A DNA stretch of 64,000 nucleotides from Methylocystis sp. B8 (GCF_005771425.1 NZ_VBTZ01000008.1:1-64000), one strand, 5' to 3'; shown: positions 16,117 through 24,589, numbered from the stretch's first letter. Numbers and translations are program-made. The notes: a model not told the origin generated them from the sequence alone.

Positions 16117-17544
16117 TCACGGCGCGCCTTGCGCGGCGGCGCGGCCAATCGCCATCTGACCCACCGCGCCTTCGACGTGAAATGGGAGCCCGGTCATCCG
16201 CGAGAAAAGGTCGATGTCGCCAACGCCAATGGCGCAGGCGCCGAGCTCCATCTCCGTCGCCATCAGATAGAGGGTCTGCATGACGACGCCGACATCCTTC
16301 AAAACCAAAGAATAGGCGAAGCCGCTATATTTCCATGACACGCGTCCAAAGCGCGCCGCCATCGTGATCATGATTTGCGGCGGCCTGGGCGCGCCCATTG
16401 CAAACTGTCCGTCGTCGATGATCGCCTCGAGCTGGCGCTGCGTGACTGCGATCGCCACGAGCGCATGGCGATCGGCGTCATAATGATAGAAACCGCGTTC
16501 GAGGCCGTCGCATTTGTCGACTGCGAGATAAAGCTCCAGTTCATAGCTTGCGCCGCCCGAAGGGTAAGGCCGCGCGGCGACCTCCATTTCCTCTCCTTCA
16601 TCTTCGCTGAGCTTCTGGCGCGAAATGATGCGTGCGGCGCCGTCGAGAAATCGCGCGATTTCGGCGAGGGTGATGGGATGCGCGTCGTCGAAGACGCGCT
16701 CAGAATGCCGACTGCGCAGCGTCGCCGCAATGGCGGAGTCGCTTGCATCGGCGATCTTGGCGAGTTCGATCACCGGGCCAGGCCACGCTGGCCGCACCGC
16801 AGGCGGCTGCGGGAGATGCGCGTTAGCGTATAATCCGCCCGTCGGATTGGCGTGGCGGCCGTTCGTGCTGCGAACATGGAAGACGAGATCGTGGAATTCC
16901 CACAGCGCAAGATCTTCGTCGCCTTCGCCGGCGCGCAAGCCTTTGGCCGGATCGGACGCAAAGGCGAACTTGCAATCGACGAGCAACGCTAGGAACTCTT
17001 CTCCTGGAAAATCTGGCTCATCGCGCAACTCGGCAAGCGATCGCGGCGTCGCGAGCCGCGCGATGGCGGAAGCCGCGCGCGCGTCGCAAAGGCGAAGAGT
17101 CGCGCCTGCGAGCGGCGATTCGAGGACTAAGTCCTCGCCGCGCCGCCGCAGATAGGCGAAGCGCGAAAGGACGAAGCGACTTGTCGCGCCGAGCTTCTGG
17201 AGGCTCGGCCGGTAATCTCTGATCTGCGGCTCAACCGCCACGATATCTTGACCGCCCGCGCCGCGAGAAAGGCGGTATTCGACAAGGCCGTGCAGAGCGA
17301 GTCGCTGGACAAGTCCGCGCAGCTCCTTTTCCTCGGGCAGGTCATTCTCCCCGACGCCCGAAAGGGGCCGGCCCGTCGTGAGTTCGCTCGCGCGGCGGAG
17401 GGCGGCGGCGCTGAACTTGCCGAGAAGCAGCGTTTCACCATCGAACTGCGCCCGGAGAACGCCCCCCGCCTCTTCTTTCAGAGAAACGCGAGGACCCAGT
17501 TTGGCGAGAAGCAATGCGGGCGCGGCGCGCGATTCGTCATTCAA
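16117..17544 (-). CDS. SagB/ThcOx-type azoline dehydrogenase for a TOMM peptide
   Basis: The protein has 475 residues. The N-terminal half is a winged-helix-like region of the kind fused to SagB proteins. The C-terminal half (from about residue 265) is the FMN nitroreductase-like domain, with RSRHSERVF (FMN phosphate contact), RPYPSGGASYELELYL, and KDVGVVMQTLYLMATEMEL with GACAIG. In TOMM pathways this enzyme oxidises thiazolines to aromatic thiazoles. It starts two bases after the YcaO gene stop, so the two are co-transcribed and coupled. With nine Cys and no Ser/Thr in the precursor tail, only thiazoles are expected. Confidence 0.88.
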   Translation of the reverse strand: MNDESRAAPALLLAKLGPRVSLKEEAGGVLRAQFDGETLLLGKFSAAALRRASELTTGRPLSGVGENDLPEEKELRGLVQRLALHGLVEYRLSRGAGGQDIVAVEPQIRDYRPSLQKLGATSRFVLSRFAYLRRRGEDLVLESPLAGATLRLCDARAASAIARLATPRSLAELRDEPDFPGEEFLALLVDCKFAFASDPAKGLRAGEGDEDLALWEFHDLVFHVRSTNGRHANPTGGLYANAHLPQPPAVRPAWPGPVIELAKIADASDSAIAATLRSRHSERVFDDAHPITLAEIARFLDGAARIISRQKLSEDEGEEMEVAARPYPSGGASYELELYLAVDKCDGLERGFYHYDADRHALVAIAVTQRQLEAIIDDGQFAMGAPRPPQIMITMAARFGRVSWKYSGFAYSLVLKDVGVVMQTLYLMATEMELGACAIGVGDIDLFSRMTGLPFHVEGAVGQMAIGRAAAQGAP

Positions 17545-17546
17545 TT

Positions 17547-19799
17547 TTATGTCCGTGGATGAAGAGGATTAAGGTCCCGCTCCCGAGTCGGCCGGCGACG
17601 CAAACCCATCGCGACGGGCGTGTCGAAGAGCCGGCCAGGTCCGAAGCGGCGATAAAAATGCCTCAGGCCCGGGACGATCACCCGCACGACAGGGACCTCG
17701 ATGTCGGGCCGCGTTTGATCAAGCGCCAGAACGTCGAATCCCTTCTTGGCCATATGGGCCACGCAAGCGCGCACCTGTTCGCGCCGATCACGGGTCGCAA
17801 AATCCTTGAACGGCGAACGACCGAAATTCGCCTTGCCCTCCGGGCGCAAGTAAGCGTGCTTGCGCAACGGGAGCGGATCATTCCCGTAACCGCCGCCGTC
17901 CTCTTCCGGCCGGCCGCGAAGCCGCTCGATTGCTAAGAATTGGTTGAGTTCGGTCATCGCACGCAGCGTCGCGATGCGCGGATCGAAATGCGCGCCCGCC
18001 GCGACCTCGATGAACTCCCGTCCCTCGTCCTTCCAATGCGCCACGGCGATGACGACTGGAATGCCGATGTCTGTCGTGACGTTCAGCGCCCAGACGTCGC
18101 GGCCCATTGCCGCGAAGGCGGCGCGCAGGTCGCAAACATAGCTATCGCCCAACTTGTCTAGGTCGATCTCAGGAGCGCGCAACCGGTTGTACCACCAGAT
18201 CGCATAGGCGTCCCGCTCCACCAGTTCGAGAAAGCCCTGAAGAATCGCTTCTTCGATCGTATTGCCGGCCGCGCAGCCGTTTGAGTCCGCGCTCAGTTCA
18301 TTCCCGCAATCCGAATTGTGGAAGAAGTAGAGAAGGCCGGTGGGCGCGTATTTGAAACGATCGTCGCGGAGAGACCATACGGGCGACCATTCCATCTCGA
18401 GGGACGGATCGAAACGGCGCGGGACGCCTTCGCCGGAGCAGTCCTCCTGCGCGCGTTCCTCATATTGCGCGTCGCTAAAGTGGATGATCTCTTCGGGATG
18501 GATCGCCTCGCCGGGGGAAAAATCAACGAAGCGACGCGTCACCCTGATCTCATCGCCCTGAAAGATGCCGCAATAACGTTCGATCGCCTCCATCAGGGCG
18601 CTGGCTTCGCCCTGCTCCGCCATGCTGCCCTTGCCATAACTGTCGCCGCTCAGCCCCGCCTGCAGCGCGTCGACCGTCTCCGGATAGGGCGAGAAATTGT
18701 GGCGAGCGACGAAGCTCGCGTCGAGCGGCTGGTCGCTCTTGATCCGCTCGAGATGCGAAACGACGCCGGTCAGCGGACTTACGTGTTTGCGATAACGGGC
18801 GACGGTTTCGGCGGGCGTCATGGAGCGATAGCCGCCGCTCGTCACAACAATCCTGCCGCCGGCGCGCAGCCGGATGGGGATCGGCGCGCGTTCGGGATCG
18901 CGCAGCGGCGCGTGGCCGCAGACCGGGCACTGAGGGCGCATCGCCACGTAATGGCGCGCCACTTCGGAGCCCAGCATGTCCAGGCTGACGACGTGCTGGC
19001 CAAGGTCCGTGCGAAACCCGCTGGCGATGGCTTTTCCGATCTCGACGGCGGCGAGCGAGACGCCGCCGCGTCCCACCGGCTCTGCCGCAAGCGGCGAAAG
19101 AGAAACGCATCGCGCCGCCTTGCGATCAAGAAAGGCTTTGACCTGACGGTTCCATTTCATCCGGTCGGAGAGGCATCTCCAGCACGCGCTCTTGCCGGGG
19201 CTAAAAATGGGACCGACGAGCGGAAAAACCCCCGTCGGCTGGACCGGCATCCACTCGGCCTTCTCTGCGAGCTGGCGTCGATTGAATTCCGCCAGCCGCT
19301 CGTCGAGATAATCGCCAACCAGAGCGATCGTCAGATCTCCCGCGCCATCGACTACCTTGACGCCGAAACCGCGGAGCGCGTCTGCGAGTTCCTCTTTGCC
19401 AGCGACGCCCAGCGACTCGATCGCCACGTCGACCTTTTGCAAATTCTCAGCCGCGGCGGCGGGATTGAGGCCGAGACTTCCCCAATAGGCGGCCGTCACA
19501 TCCTGCGCCGCGGCGGAAGAAACGACGAAGCGCCGATCGATCAGCCGCCTGAAAGCTTCCTCGATCTTGGTTACGGGAAATTCGGCGGAGAGGGCATGAA
19601 GGATAGACGCCTGATCCTCGCCCGCGGCGATGCGTTCGGCGAGTTCGCAATAGAGCGCGCCGCGCAGAAAGAATTTTCTATTCTCGGAATAGAGACAGAC
19701 GACGTCGGGCGGAAAGATATAGACGGCGTAATTCGGCGCAAAGCGAAGCGCGCCCCCGACACGTTCCTGCGATTGTCGCGTGGGCGCTTCTATCGCCAT
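17547..19799 (-). CDS. Fused TOMM leader-binding (E1/ThiF-like) and YcaO cyclodehydratase
   Basis: The protein has 750 residues. The N-terminal part (about 1-330) is an ocin-ThiF-like partner with an amino-terminal precursor-binding winged-helix segment and two zinc-type CxxC pairs (CWRC, CPVC). The C-terminal part (about 345-750) is a YcaO domain: GSMAEQGEASALMEAIERYCG and ILQGFLELVERDAYAIWW carry the ATP/Mg-binding glutamates. The tail is proline-containing (LNPLHPRT), as in azoline-forming YcaO proteins, which need a proline-rich C-terminus. Together these activate backbone amides with ATP and cyclise Cys to thiazoline. It lies 173 bases downstream of the precursor gene and just before the dehydrogenase. 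Confidence 0.9.
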   Translation of the reverse strand: MAIEAPTRQSQERVGGALRFAPNYAVYIFPPDVVCLYSENRKFFLRGALYCELAERIAAGEDQASILHALSAEFPVTKIEEAFRRLIDRRFVVSSAAAQDVTAAYWGSLGLNPAAAAENLQKVDVAIESLGVAGKEELADALRGFGVKVVDGAGDLTIALVGDYLDERLAEFNRRQLAEKAEWMPVQPTGVFPLVGPIFSPGKSACWRCLSDRMKWNRQVKAFLDRKAARCVSLSPLAAEPVGRGGVSLAAVEIGKAIASGFRTDLGQHVVSLDMLGSEVARHYVAMRPQCPVCGHAPLRDPERAPIPIRLRAGGRIVVTSGGYRSMTPAETVARYRKHVSPLTGVVSHLERIKSDQPLDASFVARHNFSPYPETVDALQAGLSGDSYGKGSMAEQGEASALMEAIERYCGIFQGDEIRVTRRFVDFSPGEAIHPEEIIHFSDAQYEERAQEDCSGEGVPRRFDPSLEMEWSPVWSLRDDRFKYAPTGLLYFFHNSDCGNELSADSNGCAAGNTIEEAILQGFLELVERDAYAIWWYNRLRAPEIDLDKLGDSYVCDLRAAFAAMGRDVWALNVTTDIGIPVVIAVAHWKDEGREFIEVAAGAHFDPRIATLRAMTELNQFLAIERLRGRPEEDGGGYGNDPLPLRKHAYLRPEGKANFGRSPFKDFATRDRREQVRACVAHMAKKGFDVLALDQTRPDIEVPVVRVIVPGLRHFYRRFGPGRLFDTPVAMGLRRRPTRERDLNPLHPRT

Positions 19800-19903
19800 C
19801 CGTCGACCGCCAACCTCACACTAGGTTTATTCGCCGGCGACGCGGCGGAAAGTTTTCCAGCCGAAGCAGCAATCCCAGATTCGGCAAGATGTCCACAAGC
19901 GGC

Positions 19904-19933
19904 CGCCGCGGGCTCTAATTGATCCCCGCGGCG
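19904..19933 (-). promoter_or_regulatory. Strong hairpin between precursor and cyclodehydratase genes
   Basis: On the transcribed (-) strand CGCCGCGGG pairs with CCCGCGGCG (nine G/C-rich pairs, 12-base loop). It starts about 40 bases after the precursor stop. No U-run follows, so it is more likely a partial terminator or an RNA-stabilising 3' structure that gives more precursor than enzyme transcript. Confidence 0.5.
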
Positions 19934-19972
19934 CAAGCCTGTCTCACTGCAAAAGTGGTAGAACTGAAGGCC

Positions 19973-20332
19973 TCAGGCTCCGCAGCCCCTGCAACCTCTG
20001 CAGCCGCGGCAACCGCGACAACCTCTGCAGCCGCATCCGCGGCAGCCTCGACAGCCCCATCCCCATCCCCACCAGGCGACGGTTTCAGGTTTGGCTGCCT
20101 CCACATCCTCACGGTCGAACAGACGGAAGGAGCTGAGGCCGACGTCGAAAACTTCCTGTTCATGGATATCGACGTCCATGAAGCGCATATTGCTGGTCGC
20201 CGGCTCGGTCGCGGCTTCTGCCGGAGTGCTCTCGATGTAGGCGCCGCCTGCGAGCGAGAGAGACACGCCGATGACGCCAAGCGCCTTCTTGCCTCGATGT
20301 GGGTCTTGAGAGTGGTCCGATGAACGCGCCAT
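19973..20332 (-). CDS. TOMM / linear azol(in)e peptide precursor with Cys-Arg-Gly repeat core
   Basis: The peptide has 119 residues. Residues 1-85 form a cysteine-free leader with a mildly hydrophobic alanine/serine stretch (20-45) and an acidic, conserved-looking segment (MRFMDVDIHEQEVFDVGLSS) that probably docks to the enzyme. The tail begins AWWGWGWG (86-93) and continues as CRG repeats to CGA-end: nine Cys (94, 97, 100, 102, 105, 108, 111, 114, 117), seven Arg, no Ser or Thr. Regular Cys after Gly is the classic substrate pattern for YcaO cyclisation. A ribosome site (GGGAGG) and a promoter precede it. The product would be a cationic, polythiazole peptide, perhaps a bacteriocin. Similar Cys-Gly-Arg precursors are known from genome surveys of Rhizobiales; I know of no matching characterised product. 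Confidence 0.85.
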   Translation of the reverse strand: MARSSDHSQDPHRGKKALGVIGVSLSLAGGAYIESTPAEAATEPATSNMRFMDVDIHEQEVFDVGLSSFRLFDREDVEAAKPETVAWWGWGWGCRGCRGCGCRGCRGCRGCRGCRGCGA

Positions 20333-20377
20333 TATCTACCCTCCCAAAAAATCAAAATCCGCAGTCCCAACGGGGTT

Positions 20378-20405
20378 AGTGTAGCACTCGACCCTACGTC
20401 GTCAA
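20378..20405 (-). promoter_or_regulatory. Sigma-70-like promoter of the TOMM operon
   Basis: On the - strand TTGACG (20405-20400) and TACACT (20383-20378) are separated by 16 bases. Transcription would begin near 20371, leaving about 38 bases before the precursor ATG. The carbamoyltransferase gene ends at 20454, so this element lies in the intergenic gap and makes precursor-YcaO-SagB-amidase a unit of its own. Confidence 0.55.
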
Positions 20406-20453
20406 TGCCGTCACTCGCTTGCCGCGCTCGCGGTAGCCTGACGGCGCCCTGCT

Positions 20454-22133
20454 TCACCTTTCCGACGTCACGCAAATATCGCCCAAGAAAACGGCGTCAA
20501 GACCGGCTCCGCGAAAGGTCGCCACGGCGTCAGCGGGGCTGCAAACGATCGGCTCGTTGTCGTTGAAGGAAGTGTTGAGCACGAGCGGCACGCCGGTTCG
20601 CTCGAAAAATCGCGAGATCAGGGCGTGATAGCGTGGATTTGCGGCGCGTCGCACGATCTGGACGCGCGCGGTCCCGTCCTCATGGATGACGGCGGGAATG
20701 CGCGCCGCGCAACCGGGTTTTGTCGGGCAGGCGAAAAGCATGAATTCGTGGCTTTGCGAAGGAGCGCCAAGGTCAAACCAATCTTCTGCATGTTCCGCGA
20801 GGACGCTCGGCGCAAAGGGCCGAAAGTCCTCGCGATGCTTTACCCGCTGATTGAGGATGGCGCGCGTGTCCGGCCTGCGCGGATCGGCCAGCAGCGATCG
20901 ATTGCCCAGCGCGCGCGGCCCGAACTCCATCCGCCCCTGAAACCAGCCGACAATATTGCCGTCGGCGATCATCTCCGCGGCCTCCCGCGGCGCATCCTTG
21001 CATTTGCGGGGTTTCAGCCCCGCGGCGCGGACGGCCGCGAGCGCCTCGCGCTCATCATATTCGGGGCCGAGATAGGGCGTTGCGCCCCCCGTCGGGCGCT
21101 TCGCGCCGCGCTCCGCGCAATGTGCGACAAGGGCCGCGCCAATCGCCGTTCCGGCGTCGTGCGGCGCCGAAGGAATAAAGATGTCGCTGAAGGCGCTCGC
21201 TCGCGCGATCCGCGTATTGGTCACGCAGTTGAGGGCGACGCCGCCGGCAAGACATAGGGCGCCGCCTCCCGCTTCCCGTTCAAGACGGCGCAGGAGCGAA
21301 AGCGCCGCAAGGTCGGTCGCATCCTGCAGCGCGGCCGCGACATTCATGTGGTGCGGCAGAAAATCGCCGTCGGGCGCCCGCCTCGGTCCGAAGAGTTCGT
21401 CGAGGCCGCGCGGTTCGATTGATTTGAATCCAATCGTCTCAGGGTCTACCGCATAGCCCTGCTCCGTCACTTCAATGATCGACGCGAACTCCCGCCGGAA
21501 GACGCTTGGGTCGCCATAGGCGGCAAGCCCCATGACTTTTGCGGCGTCGTAAGCCGAGAAGCCGAGATAGACGCTCGTGTGCTCCCAAACGAAGCCGAGA
21601 GAATGCGGATAGGAAAGGCTTGCGAGGACGTTGATATGATTGCCTTCGGCACGCGCCAGCATTGTGCAATCGGCCTCGCCGATTCCGTCGACTACCAATA
21701 TTGCGGCTTTGTCGAAGCCTGAAGGATAATAGGCGGAGGCGGCGTGCGCGAGGTGATGGGGCACGAATTTGAGCGCCTTGCCGAAGCGGCGGCCCATTAG
21801 TTTAGCTACGGCGTCGTCAATCTCGTCCAGCCAACGCAGAAACACCTCTTCAAGACCGCTCTCAGGCCACCATTCGGATCGAAATTTCGTGCGGCGCAGC
21901 CGCGGCTCGAAGGAATAGGCGACGACGTCGATATCGTCAGGCCGCAGGCCCGCATAATCGAGACAAAACCGCACCGCCTGCTCGGGCAACACATGCGGAT
22001 TATCTACTCGGGCCTCCTTGGCGTGTTTGACGCGCGAGAAGCGTTCTTCCTCGCATGCCGCGATGACCTTGCCGTCTACGACAAGCGCCGCCGATGATTC
22101 ATGAAAGACAGAATTGATCCCGAGAATATTCAT
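20454..22133 (-). CDS. NodU/CmcH-family carbamoyltransferase
   Basis: The protein has 559 residues from the ATG at 22133 (start MNILGINSVFHESSAALVVDG, as in the family). A longer frame to 22292 exists but its extra residues are unlike the family. The N-terminal Kae1/ASKHA-like domain has HHLAHAASAYY (metal-binding histidines) and VDGIGE. The C-terminal domain carries RMEFGPRALGNRSLLADPR and NTSFNDNEPIVC. These enzymes move the carbamoyl group of carbamoyl phosphate to hydroxyls of sugars, antibiotics or nodulation factors through carbamoyl-adenylate. It is directly upstream of the TOMM precursor on the same strand but probably in a separate transcript. It could decorate the same product or an unrelated glycan. 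Confidence 0.85.
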   Translation of the reverse strand: MNILGINSVFHESSAALVVDGKVIAACEEERFSRVKHAKEARVDNPHVLPEQAVRFCLDYAGLRPDDIDVVAYSFEPRLRRTKFRSEWWPESGLEEVFLRWLDEIDDAVAKLMGRRFGKALKFVPHHLAHAASAYYPSGFDKAAILVVDGIGEADCTMLARAEGNHINVLASLSYPHSLGFVWEHTSVYLGFSAYDAAKVMGLAAYGDPSVFRREFASIIEVTEQGYAVDPETIGFKSIEPRGLDELFGPRRAPDGDFLPHHMNVAAALQDATDLAALSLLRRLEREAGGGALCLAGGVALNCVTNTRIARASAFSDIFIPSAPHDAGTAIGAALVAHCAERGAKRPTGGATPYLGPEYDEREALAAVRAAGLKPRKCKDAPREAAEMIADGNIVGWFQGRMEFGPRALGNRSLLADPRRPDTRAILNQRVKHREDFRPFAPSVLAEHAEDWFDLGAPSQSHEFMLFACPTKPGCAARIPAVIHEDGTARVQIVRRAANPRYHALISRFFERTGVPLVLNTSFNDNEPIVCSPADAVATFRGAGLDAVFLGDICVTSER

Positions 22134-22212
22134 ATAGCGGACTAACTCCCCTTGTCCCGCTCCTGTCGTGCGGCGCGTGATCTTTATTGATTTCACGAAT
22201 CTGGCAAAATGA

Positions 22213-23241
22213 CTAACGCCCGCGCGGATCCTCGAGCAGGACGTCGAGGTCAAGAGTGGAATGGACTCCGACGTCACGCTCATGCTGATCAAGGAACGCT
22301 TGCGCCGACCGGCGACCCTCGTCGCGCAGCATGCAGAGAAAATCCCATTCCGCGATCAGTTTTGAGGATGCGCTCAGTTGCGTCATCATCTCGGTCGAAA
22401 TCCGGTGAATGCGCATCGCCGCCCATCGTGAACCCTCTTCATCTCCCGGGTTGGCGGCGCGGCGCAACAAGGCGATCATGCGCAGCTCCTTGAGCAAAAC
22501 CGCATTGAATGACACTTCGTTAAGGCGGTTCAATATCTCGGTCGCGGATCGAAGCGTATTCTTGCGTTCGATAGGATTGATTTGGATAAGGATTGTATCG
22601 GTCGACTCGCATTCCCGGACAAGCGGCGTGATCGTTGGATTGCCGGAATAGCCGCCATCCCAATAGGCTTCGCCATCGATCTCAATAGCCTGAAACATGG
22701 TCGGCAGACACGCCGAAGCAAGAAGCGCATCTGCTGTTACATCCGCGTTTCTGAACACGCGGGCGCGGCCAGTCGAGACGCTTGTGGCGGTGACAAAAAG
22801 CTTTATCCCCGCACCCGCAAGCCGGTCGAAGTCCACGACTTCCGCCAGAATCTCGCGCAGCGGATTAACGCCCTTCGGATTGAGGGCATAGGGCGAGAAT
22901 AAACGCGACATGATGTCGGTCGCAACGAAGAAGGGGGAACCATCCAGCGTCCAGCGGCCCATCAACACGTCGAGAGGATTGCGCTGCAACGGACTGAGTC
23001 GCGCCGCCTCCGATACGCGTCGCCAGAAAAGTTCGAGCGCCGCGCGCGCGCCGTCCGCCCCGCCATCAATATAGCCGCTGATCAGCGCCGCCGCGTTCAT
23101 CGCTCCGGCCGACGTGCCCGATATTCCTTCGATCTGAAGCCAGGGCTCTTCCAGCAAGCGGTCCAGAACGCCCCAGGTGAACGCGCCATGAGCGCCGCCG
23201 CCTTGTAAGGCGAAATCGACAAGAACGGTGTCGCGCGTCAT
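22213..23241 (-). CDS. Patatin-like phospholipase
   Basis: The protein has 342 residues from the ATG at 23241 (MTRDTVLVDFALQGGG); the frame is open further upstream but adds 21 unlikely residues. The oxyanion loop GGGAHG, the nucleophile elbow GTSAG and the catalytic Asp motif DGGYSGNP define a complete Ser-Asp patatin dyad. There is no signal peptide; the protein should be a cytoplasmic or peripherally membrane-bound acylhydrolase. It lies 79 bases before the carbamoyltransferase gene on the same strand, so the two may be co-transcribed. A defence, lipid-turnover or export role is open. Confidence 0.85.
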   Translation of the reverse strand: MTRDTVLVDFALQGGGAHGAFTWGVLDRLLEEPWLQIEGISGTSAGAMNAAALISGYIDGGADGARAALELFWRRVSEAARLSPLQRNPLDVLMGRWTLDGSPFFVATDIMSRLFSPYALNPKGVNPLREILAEVVDFDRLAGAGIKLFVTATSVSTGRARVFRNADVTADALLASACLPTMFQAIEIDGEAYWDGGYSGNPTITPLVRECESTDTILIQINPIERKNTLRSATEILNRLNEVSFNAVLLKELRMIALLRRAANPGDEEGSRWAAMRIHRISTEMMTQLSASSKLIAEWDFLCMLRDEGRRSAQAFLDQHERDVGVHSTLDLDVLLEDPRGR

Positions 23242-23304
23242 AGCCGCAAGGCTCCACCTCTGCGTCAGCGACCTATTTATGCGATGCCGGCAAATTGCCG
23301 GCAC

Positions 23305-23711
23305 CCAATTCAGAGTGCATATTGTCCAGAAAACGCCCCTCGATCGAGGAGGTCGGGTTCGAATTTTACAATCTAGATAGGCCTGAGGCGACGGCGACTG
23401 AGCGCGTCTCGCTCAGATCAATTGTCTCATCCTGAGCGAGTTGGGAATAGCTTCACTGGATCGCCATCCGCGCATATCGGAGGGATCGGTGGTAGCGGAG
23501 GTCCGCTACAGCCATTCCCCCCCAATGGAACTTGCTGAATTTCTTCTTCGATTATAGGCGGGTCTGTCTGCCAGCTCGCGAGTTAAGTAGCAGAGCAAGA
23601 CGTGAGAATAGCGCTATCCTCGCCATGATCGGCGGCGTTTGGCGCTTGGTGGACGACAAAGCGCCGGTCACGCAACCAATTCGCGCGAACCTCGCACAAG
23701 GTTACGTCAAA
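23305..23711. other. Intergenic region with a palindromic repeat, no gene seen
   Basis: Between the patatin start and the DUF2274 stop I see no convincing gene. The only structure is the palindromic element at 23490-23524, which recurs near 52.1 kb. Confidence 0.5.
23490..23524. repeat. Dispersed palindromic element, copy 1
   Basis: TGGTAGCGGAGG followed by TCCGCTAC forms a stem (GTAGCGG with CCGCTAC, loop AGGT), then a C-run (ATTCCCCCCCAA). The first 20 bases match the copy at 52113 at 18 positions, and both are followed by TTCCCC. It lies about 600 bases from a decayed trbI gene, so it may mark a former mobile-element boundary. Confidence 0.5.
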
Positions 23712-24110
23712 TCAAGCGCCCATTTGGTCTGATTCCGCCGCGGTAGACGCCGCTCGGAATTGGGCGAGTTCCGCCTCGAGTTTGGCGATCCGCGAGGCGA
23801 GCGGCGGCGTCATCTCACGAACCTCTTCAACAGAGAAGCGTTCGGTGATGTAAGGAAAGCCGAACAAAGGTTTGGGCGAAAGCGAAGTTGACGCCTCGTC
23901 TTTCTTCGTGGCGTTCCGCGCTTTCGCTAAACCTCGATCGCTTGCGACAAATTTTTCTAGCATCGGCGCAATGAGTTTTGCCGGCTCGATAGTCTTGCCT
24001 GTTTCCTTTGCGAGAAACTCTGCATAGGCGATCAAATTTCGATGCAGTGCGGCTGGCAGTGCGATTGTGAGTTTCACTGGCTCGTTGTCATCGATCGTGG
24101 CGAGTTTCAA
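23712..24110 (-). CDS. DUF2274 protein of Trb conjugation loci
   Basis: The protein has 132 residues. The first 60 residues (KLKLATIDDNEPVKLTIALP, then LHRNLIAYAEFLAKETGK) match the DUF2274 family normally encoded straight after trbI in integrative conjugative elements. The C-terminus is a coiled-coil-like helix (SRIAKLEAELAQFRAA). The likely start is the TTG at 24110-24108, which overlaps the TGA of the trbI remnant (24109-24107). The longer open frame to 24482 runs through the decayed trbI and is not one protein. Function unknown; it is an orphan here because no other trb genes are present. Confidence 0.65.
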   Translation of the reverse strand: MKLATIDDNEPVKLTIALPAALHRNLIAYAEFLAKETGKTIEPAKLIAPMLEKFVASDRGLAKARNATKKDEASTSLSPKPLFGFPYITERFSVEEVREMTPPLASRIAKLEAELAQFRAASTAAESDQMGA

Positions 24111-24558
24111 CTTGCGCGCCCTTGATAGGGAGCGAGGACAAGATCGCGCGTGATAATTACGCGGACCGGAAAGCCTGGGCGGATCGTCAGCGTCATCTGG
24201 ATATGAGATTGCGACGACGATTAATTGGCCAGTTTGATCGAGGCTCTGGGCGCCGACACGCCGCAGCGCTTGAATCAGCGCGCTTTCATCGCCCGTGGCG
24301 CCGAGTTGTGCTCCGACGCCGAGAACGGTCGAGAGCGCCGCGGCGGCATGGGCGAGTCGCGGCCAATGATGATCGACTTCATCTTCAAGCCCGGAATAGC
24401 CCGATGCCTCAGCTCCGGGCTGATGCTCGAGAACGATCGAACGGCCATCGGGAAGAATGAGTCGGCTCCAGACGAGGAGCACGCGAGACTGACCGAAGGC
24501 GTTTTGCGAGTCATAGAGGCCGATTAGCTTCGAGCTTTGCGGGATCGGCGCTTATATG
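24107..24558 (-). pseudogene. trbI: trbI (VirB10-like) 3' remnant, truncated and frameshifted
   Basis: In one frame the - strand reads IPQSSKLIGLYDSQNAFGQS, then RVLLVWSRLILPDGRSIVLE, then GYSGLEDEVDHHW, which is the conserved C-terminal domain of TrbI/VirB10. The ending MTLTIRPGFPVRVIITRDL, then VLAPYQGRAS and stop, lies in a different frame. The break is near 24200, after ISYPDD, where the sequence between the two parts is also unlike TrbI. The 5' part ends at an in-frame stop near 24556, so most of the gene is missing. It is clear evidence of a lost conjugative element. Confidence 0.8.
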
Positions 24559-24589
24559 ACGGCGCTAGGAGACCGGATCGAGTTTGACA

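Noticed and set aside
18318-19922. 534-residue + strand frame opposite the YcaO gene
   Set aside because: Shadow frame caused by high GC; no domain character, whereas the YcaO motifs lie on the - strand.
19919-20323. 134-residue + strand alanine/serine-rich frame over the precursor gene
   Set aside because: Repeat-derived shadow of the Cys-Arg-Gly coding region.
19973-20332. Reading the Cys-Arg-Gly repeat as a CRISPR array or satellite DNA
   Set aside because: Units are about nine bases and code in frame behind a leader with promoter and ribosome site; there are no spacers.
23712-24482. Single 256-residue protein joining TrbI-like and DUF2274 parts
   Set aside because: The true TrbI ending is in another frame and stops just at the DUF2274 start; the long frame is a by-product of trbI decay.
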